From Anthopleura xanthogrammica (Eukaryota; Cnidaria; Anthozoa; Actiniaria; Actiniidae): a DNA stretch of 64,000 nt. The stretch covers positions 1,890,657-1,954,656 of the forward strand of contig OZ025212.1 in the NCBI GenBank assembly GCA_964019055.1, read 5' to 3'. The notes beneath the pieces were generated by a model, which saw nothing but the letters and a program-made list of their open reading frames with translations, ran no database searches and was not told the DNA's origin. This document shows, one piece after another, positions 50,818-60,117 of the stretch; position 1 is the first letter of the stretch, and every line of letters starts with the position of its first letter. The translations under genes and the position numbers were made by a program.

Positions 50818-51479
50818 ACAACAATTGATTCATTTCATATTCAACTCCTGTTAATTAATAAGTAATGGGCTCGCTGTGTTAGACTTTCCGTGACTGCGCT
50901 TGTCACGAAGTCTTCAAAATTAATTCCTGTGCATTAAGTAAACGGAAGATCACACCCACACGATCAAATTTCCTAACTTTCGATTTGCTCAGTTTTGAGT
51001 ACGACTGTTCGTCTTTACCGCTTTAAACGTCTACCTACCATGGAAACATAGTTAACTAGTATGGAAACAATTAAGGAGTTTCTTTCTCCTAAGAGTTTCA
51101 ACCATTTAAGTTTCGTTGTGGTGATAGGTTCAGTGCGGTTATTGGAAAACAACAATTGATTCATTTCATATTCAACTCCTGTTAATTAATAAGTAATGGG
51201 CTCGCTGTGTTAGACTTTCCGTGACTGCGCTTGTCACGAAGTCTTCAAAATTAATTCCTGTGCATTAAGTTAACGGAAGATCACACCCACACGATCAAAT
51301 TTCCTAACTTTTGATTTGCTCAGTTTTGAGTACGACTGTTCGTCTTTACCGCTTTAAACGTCTACCTACCATGGAAACATAGTTAACTAGTATGGAAACA
51401 ATTAAGGAGTTTCTTTCTCCTAAGAGTTTCAACCATTTAAGTTTCGTTGTGGTGATAGGTTCAGTGGTTATTGAAATCA
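50818..51479 (+). repeat. 331-bp tandem duplication of the NLR gene's 5' end
   Basis: The segment 50818-51148 (5' flank plus the first ~25 codons) is followed directly by a second copy at 51149-51479 that runs into the intact gene. The offset is exactly 331 bp (ATG 51061 versus ATG 51392). Only two or three substitutions were found over the unit, so it is recent, recently converted, or an assembly artefact. The upstream copy reads on for about 32 codons to TGA at 51157-51159. Confidence 0.85.
51371..51382 (+). promoter_or_regulatory. three-codon upstream ORF (ATG GAA ACA TAG)
   Basis: ACC ATG GAA ACA TAG sits nine bases before the main ATG 51392, in the same frame and in a better start context (ACCATGG) than the main start (AGTATGG is also acceptable). 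The same uORF occurs at 51040-51051 in the duplicated copy. It could lower translation of the NLR. Confidence 0.5.
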
Positions 51480-54400
51480 TTCTGCTTGGAGTCGTCGCTG
51501 ACATTGAAACCAATGAACAAAAGTATTTTAGTTGTCGAATAAAAGGAGAAGAGAAAGATTTCCTTCAAAGAACATGCTTCGGTGACTACCAAGCCAAAAC
51601 CACAAGAGGTTTTCCACTTTATGTGTTTGTTCTTTTGAACTTCTTGTTGGTTACATTGGTATGCTTCTGCTACTCTCAGTCTGTTCGATCAAAAGTTAAA
51701 GACCTCGAACGCGAAGACCCGGAAATTCAAACAAACCAATCTGCTTGTCGTCTTTATCGTAGGTATTGCATTCAACTCGCAGTTAGATTTATTCTCGGAA
51801 TGACATTTCTTATTCTACAATGGGGAGTCTTCTATCCGCTCAACTTTCCTTCCAAGTACGCCTGTGATTTGTCGAGCATTCATCGAGTAAAACATACGAA
51901 TATAACAAGCGGCGATGCAGCAAATGTCACACGGTCTTGGTACGATTGTTATAATACACAAGCAGACAAGAAAACGGTCTGGACCATTATATTTTTTGCA
52001 TTTAATGCTCTCTTTACTGTTCTTATCCTTCTGGAGCTGATATATGTCATTAGAAAAGCGAAAGTCGATAATTTTAGGAAAGACTTGGAGTTTTTCAATT
52101 TTTATCTGCTAAACAAAGACTACAAGGTCATTGAAAGTTACCTAACCGAAATGAAGGAAAATATTAAGCGGAACACAAAGTTTTATGAACCACTTGTTGC
52201 AAACATTCATGACAAAGAGAGAGAAAAGTTGCTAGAACTTGACCAAATTTACACCAATCTGATCATGTACCCTGGAAGAGCAGAACATGAATTTACAGGC
52301 GAAAGACACGAGATATTCGAAGGATACCTAATGTCCCAACAACAACACCAGTCCCTAAATAAGATTGAAGACATTTTTGCACCAAAACCAGGAAACCCAC
52401 AAGAAAGACCTCTCTCTATTATGATGATTGGTCGACCAGGTATTGGCAAGAGCTTGTTATGTCTGAAGATCCTTCGTGACTGGGCCTGTGGCAAACTGAC
52501 CTTCAACGAGGAAACAGAAGCAGGGAAATGTTTTGAATTTGTTTATCTTTTCAAATTTAGACATTTCAACAGCAATGAGAAAATTAATCTTCAGCAACTG
52601 CTTGGAAGAGGTCAGCCAGCGTTTCCTAATGAGGTCTACAAGTGGATACTAAGCCACCCAAAAAAAGTGTTGCTTATTTTCGATGGTCTTGATGAATTTG
52701 GAAAAAAAGAAAACATCATTAAAGAAGAAGAATTTGGGAGCCTTCTTGCAGAGACAATTCCATTCTCAGCACTGTATTCCAAGTTAACTTTAGGAAAACT
52801 CTTTAAAGGAGCTACAGTTGTAACTACCTCAAGACCAACTGCTCTTTCTTATGTGTCATTCCCAAATAAAACTTTTGACCGAACTTTGGAAGTTCTGGGA
52901 TTCAATCCAGAACAAATACGAAAATACGTGGAAAGGTTTAGTCAAGATCTTATAAATGAGAAAATATGGAATCACATCAGCAGCAATGCAAATCTTTTGT
53001 CATTGTGCTACATTCCTGTAAATTGTCACATTGTGTGCTTTTCGTTACAAGAAAGACTAAAACGAGATAAAGACAGTGATGTAGATTATTTGCCAACTAC
53101 ACTCACTGAAATTTATGAAGATGCATTACTGCTTATTGTTTGCAAACACAACCCACGATATCGCTGCAGTATTCGTGAACAAGAAAAGCTGCTGTCCTCA
53201 AGTGACTTCGCTGCTGAAGTAGAAACGTCTTTGAAAAGTCTTGGGGAAATAGCTTATAAAGGAATTGAAGAGGATAGACTGATTTTTGAATCAAATGAAG
53301 TCAAGAAACACGAAGAAAGTGGTTTGCTCCATCGGCTGCCCGACCAAAAGGTTGGTATCATCCGAAACAAAGAACAATACTGCTTTCTCCACCTAACGAT
53401 TCAAGAGCTTCTTGCTGCAAGATACATCTTAGCACAATTAATGGGGGAGAATTTGGAAGAACTGCAGAGCTGGATTTCTGAACATCTGCATGAAGGCAAG
53501 TGGGAAGTAGTGATACAGTTTGTTGCTGGGTTGGTTCGTGATGAATATCGTAACTCTATAGTAGCGATGTTTGTTAGAGGTTTACCTCGCCCAACGTTTG
53601 GTGAAGCAAGTTGGCCATGTAAACAGACGAAGGAACTAGTGATCAGACTTTTTAAGTGCATATTTGAGATTTCAAGAAACTTAAATAATGAATGGAAAAG
53701 TTTGGTTGCAGAATACTTGAGTGGTGTAGTCAACGTAAACCTGATAGGCGCATCATTAACTGATGCAGACTTGACATCAACAGTGTTCGTTTTGCAAGAG
53801 GTAAAGAATATTGTAAGCGTAGCTGTAGGTGTTAACCACATTACATCTATTGGGTGTTTGGAGATGAATAAGCTACTGAAGAGATCTTATAACGCACTCA
53901 GTGACAACCAAATAGGTGATGATGGATTAAAGCACTTGTCTGATGCACTCGCTATAAATGAGTGCAAACTGACCACGTTGGACATCAGTCACAACCAAAT
54001 AGGTGATGATGGATTAAAGCACTTGTCTGATGCACTCGCTACAAATGAGTGCAAACTGACCACGTTGGACATCAGTCACAACCAAATAGGTGATGATGGA
54101 TTAAAGCACTTGTCTGATGCACTCGCTACAAATGAGTGCAAACTGACCACGTTGGACATCAGTCACAACCAAATAGGTGATGATGGATTAAAGCACTTGT
54201 CTGATGCACTCGCTATAAATGAGTGCAAACTGACCACGTTGAACATCAGTTTCAACCAAATAGGTGATGATGGATTAAAGCACTTGTCTGAATCACTCGC
54301 TACAAATGAGTGCAAACTGACCACGTTGAACATCGATAACAACCAAATAGGTGATGATGGATTAAAGCACTTGTCTGATGCACTCGCTACAAATGAGTGC

Positions 54401-55054
54401 AAACTGACCACGTTGGACATCAGTAACAACCAAATAGGTGATGATGAATTAAAGCACTTGTCTGATGCACTTGCTACAAATGAGTGCAAACTGACCACGT
54501 TGGACATCAGTCACAACCAAATAGGTGATGATGGATTAAAGCACTTGTCTGATGCACTCGCTATAAATGAGTGCAAACTAACCACGTTGAACATCAGTTT
54601 CAACCAAATAGGTTATGATGGATTGAAGCACTTGTCTGATGCACTCGCTATAAATGAGTGCAAACTAACCACGTTGGACATCAGTTACAACCAAATAGAT
54701 TATGATGAAATAAAGCGCTTGTCTGATGCACTTGCTACAAATGCGTGCAAACTGACCACGTTGGACATCAGTCACAACCAAATAGGTGATGATGGATTAA
54801 AGCACTTGTCTGATGCACTCGCTACAAATGAGTGCAAACTAACCACGTTGAACATCAGTTTCAACCAAATAGGTTATGATGGATTGAAGCACTTGTCTGA
54901 TGCACTCGCTATAAATGAGTGCAAACTAACCACGTTGGACATCAGTTACAACCAAATAGATTATGATGAAATAAAGCGCTTGTCTGATGCACTTGCTACA
55001 AATGCGTGCAAACTGACCACGTTGAACATCACTAATAACCAAATACGCCACTGA
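51392..55054 (+). CDS. NLR-like protein: connexin-like four-helix membrane module + NACHT + 13 LRRs
   Basis: A single-exon 1220-aa protein. Residues 1-221 form four hydrophobic helices (about 17-36, 75-94, 125-146, 196-221). Between helices 1 and 2 lie NEQKYFSC (Cys48) and Cys62; between 3 and 4 lie Cys158 (FPSKYAC) and Cys186 (YDCYNTQADKKTVW), with NxT sites at 169 and 178. The loop wording and helix order recall connexins, while two cysteines per loop (connexins have three) recall innexins/pannexins. A NACHT ATPase follows: Walker A GRPGIGKS (347-354), Walker B LLIFDGLDEF (427-436) and TTSRP. Residues 839-1215 are 13 LRRs of 29 aa, NLRC3/ribonuclease-inhibitor type. No CARD, DEATH, DED or pyrin domain is present. 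Inference: a membrane-anchored immune sensor whose output module may be a channel. Probable function is not established; NACHT-LRR identity is secure. Confidence 0.9.
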   Translation: METIKEFLSPKSFNHLSFVVVIGSVVIEIILLGVVADIETNEQKYFSCRIKGEEKDFLQRTCFGDYQAKTTRGFPLYVFVLLNFLLVTLVCFCYSQSVRSKVKDLEREDPEIQTNQSACRLYRRYCIQLAVRFILGMTFLILQWGVFYPLNFPSKYACDLSSIHRVKHTNITSGDAANVTRSWYDCYNTQADKKTVWTIIFFAFNALFTVLILLELIYVIRKAKVDNFRKDLEFFNFYLLNKDYKVIESYLTEMKENIKRNTKFYEPLVANIHDKEREKLLELDQIYTNLIMYPGRAEHEFTGERHEIFEGYLMSQQQHQSLNKIEDIFAPKPGNPQERPLSIMMIGRPGIGKSLLCLKILRDWACGKLTFNEETEAGKCFEFVYLFKFRHFNSNEKINLQQLLGRGQPAFPNEVYKWILSHPKKVLLIFDGLDEFGKKENIIKEEEFGSLLAETIPFSALYSKLTLGKLFKGATVVTTSRPTALSYVSFPNKTFDRTLEVLGFNPEQIRKYVERFSQDLINEKIWNHISSNANLLSLCYIPVNCHIVCFSLQERLKRDKDSDVDYLPTTLTEIYEDALLLIVCKHNPRYRCSIREQEKLLSSSDFAAEVETSLKSLGEIAYKGIEEDRLIFESNEVKKHEESGLLHRLPDQKVGIIRNKEQYCFLHLTIQELLAARYILAQLMGENLEELQSWISEHLHEGKWEVVIQFVAGLVRDEYRNSIVAMFVRGLPRPTFGEASWPCKQTKELVIRLFKCIFEISRNLNNEWKSLVAEYLSGVVNVNLIGASLTDADLTSTVFVLQEVKNIVSVAVGVNHITSIGCLEMNKLLKRSYNALSDNQIGDDGLKHLSDALAINECKLTTLDISHNQIGDDGLKHLSDALATNECKLTTLDISHNQIGDDGLKHLSDALATNECKLTTLDISHNQIGDDGLKHLSDALAINECKLTTLNISFNQIGDDGLKHLSESLATNECKLTTLNIDNNQIGDDGLKHLSDALATNECKLTTLDISNNQIGDDELKHLSDALATNECKLTTLDISHNQIGDDGLKHLSDALAINECKLTTLNISFNQIGYDGLKHLSDALAINECKLTTLDISYNQIDYDEIKRLSDALATNACKLTTLDISHNQIGDDGLKHLSDALATNECKLTTLNISFNQIGYDGLKHLSDALAINECKLTTLDISYNQIDYDEIKRLSDALATNACKLTTLNITNNQIRH
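53906..55036 (+). repeat. 13 tandem 87-bp LRR units
   Basis: Thirteen units of exactly 87 bp start at AACCAAATAGGTGATGATGG. Most differ by only a few bases. Units 8-10 and 11-13 repeat the same three-unit pattern (NISF, NQIGYD, NQIDYDEIKR), so a 261-bp block was duplicated. The near-identity implies recent expansion or gene conversion. Confidence 0.95.
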
Positions 55055-56819
55055 AAAGGGTTGCTGAGCAAGAATATACAATATATACAGTAACTTTCTA
55101 ATATGCTAGTTCAGTATGCTACAAGCTAATAGTTTTAGAGTAGACGTCGCCCTAATAATAAGAAACTTATTACCTACAATAATCACGATAAAAGAAGGAC
55201 TTACAAGTCTAGTGGTTGGTGGGCAGTCGTGATTGTTTTATGATTATGTAGGCTGTTGAACAGTTAGAGACAATCCCCTATTCACCATTACGCAATTGTT
55301 TAACACGGGTTCTTTTAGTAAATATCTAAATGTCGTAGTAAATATACTACGATGCCCTGAGGCACTCCAACTTGAATGAACTTGAATCAGCTTGGAACCA
55401 AAAAGTAAAACTTATCAACTATATTAACTTGTTATGTGTTTCCAAGGTATGATTTGAACCACCTAAGGTCCTACTCTGTTGTTCATATCGCGTCAGACAG
55501 ACAGACCAAACGCATAGTCAGTTTTTTGGTGCTGTGAGCAGTTTTTGGGAGTTGATCGAGAGTTGGGTTTGCAATGAAGTTATGTTCGTTGACTTTGTCA
55601 TAAAAGGAAGTAAGCATACCTGTGTTGCATGTTTCTATTGATCATGTTCTAGGGCCTACTAGCTAACTGTGTATCATACGAGGAGACTTTCCCAATAATA
55701 GTACCAAAGTTGTGTATGTGCTACTCTCATAGATAGTCCAAGAAGTCCAAATAGCTATTGTGTCAGCGCTTGGGAGCCGACGACTGTTACCATGACAAAG
55801 CTATTCAGGAGCAGATCCAGGGGGGTGTCCGAAACTAAAAATTAATTTGTACTTAGATTTATTGGGGGGGGGGGGCAGTGCACCGATGGACACCCCCTGG
55901 ATCGGCCCCTGCTGTTGATAGTAATCACCTATGGATCACTTGTAACAGTATTACACCGAGGACCAAGTGACTGGGATCTGCTAGTGATGTTCATTTAATC
56001 TCGCTAGTGCGCTGGATTTGAAAGCAATTGGTTGAGTTATCTCAACATGATCACATCGAGTTGGAGGTAATTGAGATTTTAAAATATTTCTTAGTCCAAA
56101 CGGGTTAAAAAAGACCAAATTCTTTGACAGAATCAGATCAGGCCGAGGAGCGAGTGAGTGAAAAATGCCAATATTTTTTAAACAAGTTTGACCTATAGAT
56201 GCTAGGATATTACGTTATTGAGCGTCATTGCTATCTTAATGGTATTGTGTCAAGTATCGGTTTAATTTCTTTATACCCTTAAGTGTTATTTTTGCTATTT
56301 ACTCGGGGTTCCTGTGGAACCACCGAGTCTTAAAATGCAGGCCGTTCTTCGTCGTATTTGGTCGCCAAAAGGGCGGTCATAGTCCCAGGCGTTCCTAGCT
56401 GAGTCGCTGGAAACTGGGGGCGAGAATCATAACCGCATGCTAATGATCTCCTTCTGCTTCGGTTCGTTGTACTATAAACTTTACGGAATTCTGTGTCGTA
56501 TGAAGATATCTTTGGAAAGTGCTATGTCATATAATACGATCATCCCACATACAAATGGACTCGCCATTCGTGGTAGGCCCACACTAAAAGATGTAGAGGC
56601 TTTTCGGAACGGGAAGTTGAGAAAAACGAAAATCTCCTTGAGCAGAACTTCGAAGATGAAGCAAACAACAAGCAAATCGCCATATTGGATAAAGAGTATA
56701 CTCAGCGAAGTGATTTTGAAAGTAAATATCTAAGTTTAACTTTCTTGTTAAATATCCTGATTCATTTGTTTGTTTTTGTTTTATTCAATAGTCGTAAAAT
56801 ACGATTTGATTTTGCACAA
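55055..56819. other. spacer between NLR gene and 2A/protease frame
   Basis: No gene is called. A MITE occupies 55806-55911. A short frame at about 56572-56740, in the frame reading AHTKRCRGFSEREVEKNE, is bounded by TAG and a GTAAATATC that could be a donor. It may be a decayed exon, but nothing recognisable supports it. Confidence 0.45.
55806..55911. mobile_element. MITE with CAGGGGCGGATCCAGG-type ends
   Basis: Left end CAGGAGCAGATCCAGGGGG, right end CCCCCTGGATCGGCCCCTG; flanks CTATT and CTGTT are a 5-bp duplication with one change. Only about 106 bp, with a poly-G run inside. Same family as 11654 and 43682. Confidence 0.65.
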
Positions 56820-57146
56820 ATAATCATTTGTATTATCGTACAAGCGATTGTGAATATTTAGCAGTTATTCGCCGAAGGCGAAGTGATTATCGATGAATAT
56901 TTACCGAGCGGCGAGTCTTCGAGCTGCGAGGTAAATATTCATCGATAATCACTGAGCCTGAGGTGAATAATTGTTTTAGTATAAATAAAAAGGTGATTAT
57001 TTCAAAAAAGAAAGAAGGAAACAACATTGAAAGTGAAAATATTTTATTTTTTAAAAGCGCGACAGCCATTTTGTCCGAAAAGGTGATTATCGGCTGATAA
57101 TCCGAGATAGAAAACCAATCAGAGCGCGCGATTTTGTATAATCACC
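56820..57146. repeat. AGGTGATTAT / ATAATCACCT inverted-repeat element(s), copy 2
   Basis: GAAGTGATTATCGATGAATA pairs with TATTCATCGATAATCACT, and AAAGGTGATTAT occurs at 56990 and 57080 with ATAATCACCTTTGTA closing at 57138-57150. Shares AATCAGAGCGCGCGA-like sequence with 41556-41870. It abuts, and probably interrupts, the 5' end of the frame that follows. Confidence 0.65.
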
Positions 57147-58747
57147 TTTGTATTTATACTAATGGTTTGTATTACATATGGACTTGCACGTGCTTAGTAG
57201 AAGACGTGGTAAATACTCTTGGTGACTGTGACATACTAGAAAAAGTTACTCATTTTACAAATGTACATGAACATAATGATGTTTTAGTGTCAATAAAGGT
57301 ACAAGAATTCAGATCTCGTTATGCAAAGTATGTATTTCATAATTGTAGTCGTGTTGTATGTGATTGTCATGGCTTTCGACGTGATCGTGAACCAAGCAGG
57401 ATACCAGTGAACAGATTAAAACGTGTCTTTCAGAAAAACAGAAAACTACGGACTTATGTATGCAGAAGTTTAAGTAAAAACACGCCTAAGTCATCGAAAG
57501 TTCATCGTGTTATTAAAAATATTGCAACGAGAAAGAAAAGTACACAGTACAAAACAGGTATCCGATTCGTACAAAAAATGAGAAGGAAACCAATATTTAG
57601 AACAAGAAAAGTTAACTCTTCAATGAGATATGTTTACAATTCCAGTACAGATAAATATAGGAATAAATATCTCAAATACGTAAGGTGGTTTTCGTGTAAT
57701 TTCTCATATAGCGAGTATAAGGGTTTAGATCATAAAAGCAACTGTGCAAATTACAAGCTTTGTTATGATATAGAGAAAAACCCAGGTCCTGTCACCCACC
57801 ATGTTGATGCTAGTAAAACAGTAAGTGCAGCATATAGTCAAGGGGATGTTGTTATATTTGGACAAAATGCAGGGCAACAATGTGTGGCAATGAGTTTGTG
57901 TGCTTTAATATATCACCAAATGAAAGGGATAACCAACCCTGATGACTTGAAAGAAATCATGCATATTGGGAATCAATTGTATAGCAGTTTGTCACAGCTT
58001 GCACGACAATCGTTTTTACTGCTAACAGAATTACCAGCAATGCTTACAGTGTCTGAGGAAAATTACCAGCTAGATTACAGTGAAAGCTATACTGGTGATG
58101 TTCATGGTGAGTCTACCATTGAAGGATATCAATACTGCATGGGCATGAAAAGAGCTTTTGAATCATTGCTAACAGAACAATACAGCTCATTTATTCTAAC
58201 AGTTGGTTGTATTGCTGTCGGTATTATTTACTGTACTGATAATGGCCATTTTAAAGTGTTTGACTCTCATGCTAGAGATGTTTATGGTAAGAGTCATCCT
58301 CAAGGGACATGTGTATTATTAGATATATCATCTATAGAGAATTTAGTGCAATACTTTCAAGGTTTATATGGAGCAACTGATCTTTATGAATTAAAAGGTC
58401 TAAAAATTACAAAATATGACATTGCAACAAGCAACAGTGTAAAAGACATAAGTACACCAGATCAACACAACTGTTCCAAAGAGCAATGTTTTGCAACAGC
58501 TCTTTATTCAATATGTTACTCAATCATTTCACCTTGTAGTTACTGGAACTCAAATACTTTAGATGCAATCATTAAAAATGGATCTCAGCTTCACAATACA
58601 ATAGATAATGAAACTTGTTTAACACCTGTTGAACTTGACAGTGTTAACATTTTTGGCACTAACATAAATGTAAACATTAATGAGATAAGTCACAGAGAAC
58701 TACATAATTCAACTGAAAGCAGGATATCTTTACAGACCTTGAATTGA
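57134..58747 (+). CDS. 2A-containing frame with C76-type cysteine protease domain (probable selfish-element protein)
   Basis: Open for 538 codons. Residues 1-210 are strongly basic (many Lys/Arg) with scattered Cys and no domain I recognise. Residues 212-219 read DIEKNPGP, the 2A ribosome-skipping consensus D-V/I-E-x-N-P-G-P, so translation should yield two proteins split before Pro219. The second part begins a papain-like domain with GQNAGQQC (Cys250) and FDSHARD (Asp377, His379; D-x-H spacing), features of the C76/tegument-type deubiquitinase fold. A second, degraded start of the same domain follows (KEQCFATAL, Cys452). Position 57134 is TTG, not ATG. The first in-frame ATG is 57578, so the frame lacks its start, was spliced from an upstream exon, or was cut by the repeat at its 5' side. 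Similar 2A-plus-protease proteins occur in large eukaryotic mobile elements (family knowledge). No helicase or transposase is adjacent. Activity is unknown. Confidence 0.7.
   Translation: MYNHLCIYTNGLYYIWTCTCLVEDVVNTLGDCDILEKVTHFTNVHEHNDVLVSIKVQEFRSRYAKYVFHNCSRVVCDCHGFRRDREPSRIPVNRLKRVFQKNRKLRTYVCRSLSKNTPKSSKVHRVIKNIATRKKSTQYKTGIRFVQKMRRKPIFRTRKVNSSMRYVYNSSTDKYRNKYLKYVRWFSCNFSYSEYKGLDHKSNCANYKLCYDIEKNPGPVTHHVDASKTVSAAYSQGDVVIFGQNAGQQCVAMSLCALIYHQMKGITNPDDLKEIMHIGNQLYSSLSQLARQSFLLLTELPAMLTVSEENYQLDYSESYTGDVHGESTIEGYQYCMGMKRAFESLLTEQYSSFILTVGCIAVGIIYCTDNGHFKVFDSHARDVYGKSHPQGTCVLLDISSIENLVQYFQGLYGATDLYELKGLKITKYDIATSNSVKDISTPDQHNCSKEQCFATALYSICYSIISPCSYWNSNTLDAIIKNGSQLHNTIDNETCLTPVELDSVNIFGTNINVNINEISHRELHNSTESRISLQTLN
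57767..57790 (+). other. 2A-like ribosome-skipping motif DIEKNPGP
   Basis: All eight positions fit the 2A core consensus; GGT CCT encodes the Gly-Pro at which the peptide bond is skipped. It sits between the basic N-terminal part and the protease-like part of the frame. Confidence 0.85.
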
Positions 58748-58827
58748 TTTTAAGGAACCACAGTGGAAAAACAGGATTTTTATGATGGACTTCAAGTTGT
58801 TACTGTATAATTTGTATTTAACAACAA

Positions 58828-58840
58828 AATAAAAATAAAA
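58828..58840 (+). terminator. possible poly(A) signal after the 2A/protease frame
   Basis: AATAAAAATAAA lies about 85 bases after the TGA-terminated frame (stop at 58745-58747), suggesting the frame's 3' end is intact. Confidence 0.45.
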
Positions 58841-59738
58841 GTCTCGCGTACCACAAAGGAAATGGGCTTCCAACCATCGAAATTATGTATGATTAACAGC
58901 TTCACGCCTGCATGCAGTGAACTGGATTCTCTGTGCTTTGACGTTTTTGTCCACAGGGAGCCCAACTTACATAATAGTAAAAATATGAACGCTACTTATA
59001 TCTGACACTAAGCTGCCCCCGCTTTGATTTATTACCTTTTAAACATGCTGGAAAATACGTTTACTTGTCTTAAATAGAGACTGAGATGAAATATTAGAGA
59101 AGGAAAGTATACCCTCTTCAGTCAGTTACCAAATACCGACATCCTTTCCCTTCTCCCTCCCCACTTCCCTTCCTCTCCGGTAAGCTGATAAAAATGATGT
59201 AATTATAATATACAGTAGAGAAAAAAATCGAAAAATTATTTTATCTCCATTGGCCGTTTTACTATCGGGAAACGCTTTAAAATTTGAACAAAAGATTTTG
59301 CTACGGAAAAAAAACATTCTTCATACAGCGTTACCAAAAATTTTAAAAACATCACAGCCCATCGCCACCACGCAAATCACGTGGTCACGCGTTTTTGCCC
59401 CGTCCTCCCTTAACGAAACCCGAGTTAACGCTTCATTAGCGTCTAGTTTAGAGATATTCTACCTTTTAATTCTTGGTGTCATCTACGCCATGTTAATTAT
59501 CTGATTTTACGTCGTTTTTCTTCGTTTACTTTGGTTTATTTGAGGTGTTCCTGTTTTGACTATCTTTTTCAAGTCGTACACTTTGATTAAAGGGCAATAT
59601 TTATTCTTTTCATTGATACTTGCTCTAACTAAACCCGACGTTTACAAGGTAAATAGATTGGATTCAATTCTATAAGGTTTTTTCGGCTGATTTTCACAAA
59701 GAATAATTCCACTGAACATTATATCGTACTAACTATAC

Positions 59739-59962
59739 CCCATTCACACCGGACCTTTAAACATGTTTAAAGGTTGTTTAGTTGAACTAGTGTCCTTCTA
59801 TCAGCCTGTATGCCTAACTAAACAACTTTCAAACCTTCTTTAACTAAACTGACTACTTTGGGGATGTAGTTTTAACCCTGTATAAAGATGGCAGCCAAAC
59901 GACGAAGGAAATGCGATAGATAAATAAATAAATACCAAGGTTAGTTGGTGTGAATGGGGCTT
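59739..59962. repeat. inverted-repeat element with CCCCATTCACACC ends
   Basis: Left end ACCCCATTCACACCGGACC, right end TTGGTGTGAATGGGGC. Inner GTTTAGTTGAACTAGTGTCC and AACTAAACTGACTAC pair partially. MITE-like. Confidence 0.65.
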
Positions 59963-59995
59963 TAGTGTTCTCAGCATGTGCAAGCACTAGCTTTA

Positions 59996-60117
59996 TTAGA
60001 CATTTCCGATTTAGCGGCTTAAAGCGGAATAGGCATATACTATATGCCGGCCACTCATTCGTGTTTAAAGAAACGCGGAATATACTATGCCTATGCCGCT
60101 AAATCGGAAATGTCTAA
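59996..60117. mobile_element. MITE with perfect 23-bp inverted ends
   Basis: TTAGACATTTCCGATTTAGC at the left (continuing GGC) is exactly inverted at the right (GCCGCTAAATCGGAAATGTCTAA). Inner GCGGAATAGGCATATACTAT is also inverted to CGCGGAATATACTATGCC-type sequence. The terminal TTA/TAA may be its target site. Confidence 0.85.

Noticed and set aside
51061..51159. A separate small gene beginning MET-IKEFLSP
   Set aside because: It is the truncated upstream copy of the NLR start produced by the 331-bp tandem duplication.
54163..54507. 114-aa minus-strand frame opposite the LRR array
   Set aside because: Antisense shadow of the 87-bp repeats; each unit simply repeats the same peptide.
56437..56733. 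98-aa frame as a gene upstream of the protease frame
   Set aside because: Composition and codon pattern are unconvincing, and the alternative frame with a possible acceptor and donor is equally short; no domain recognised.
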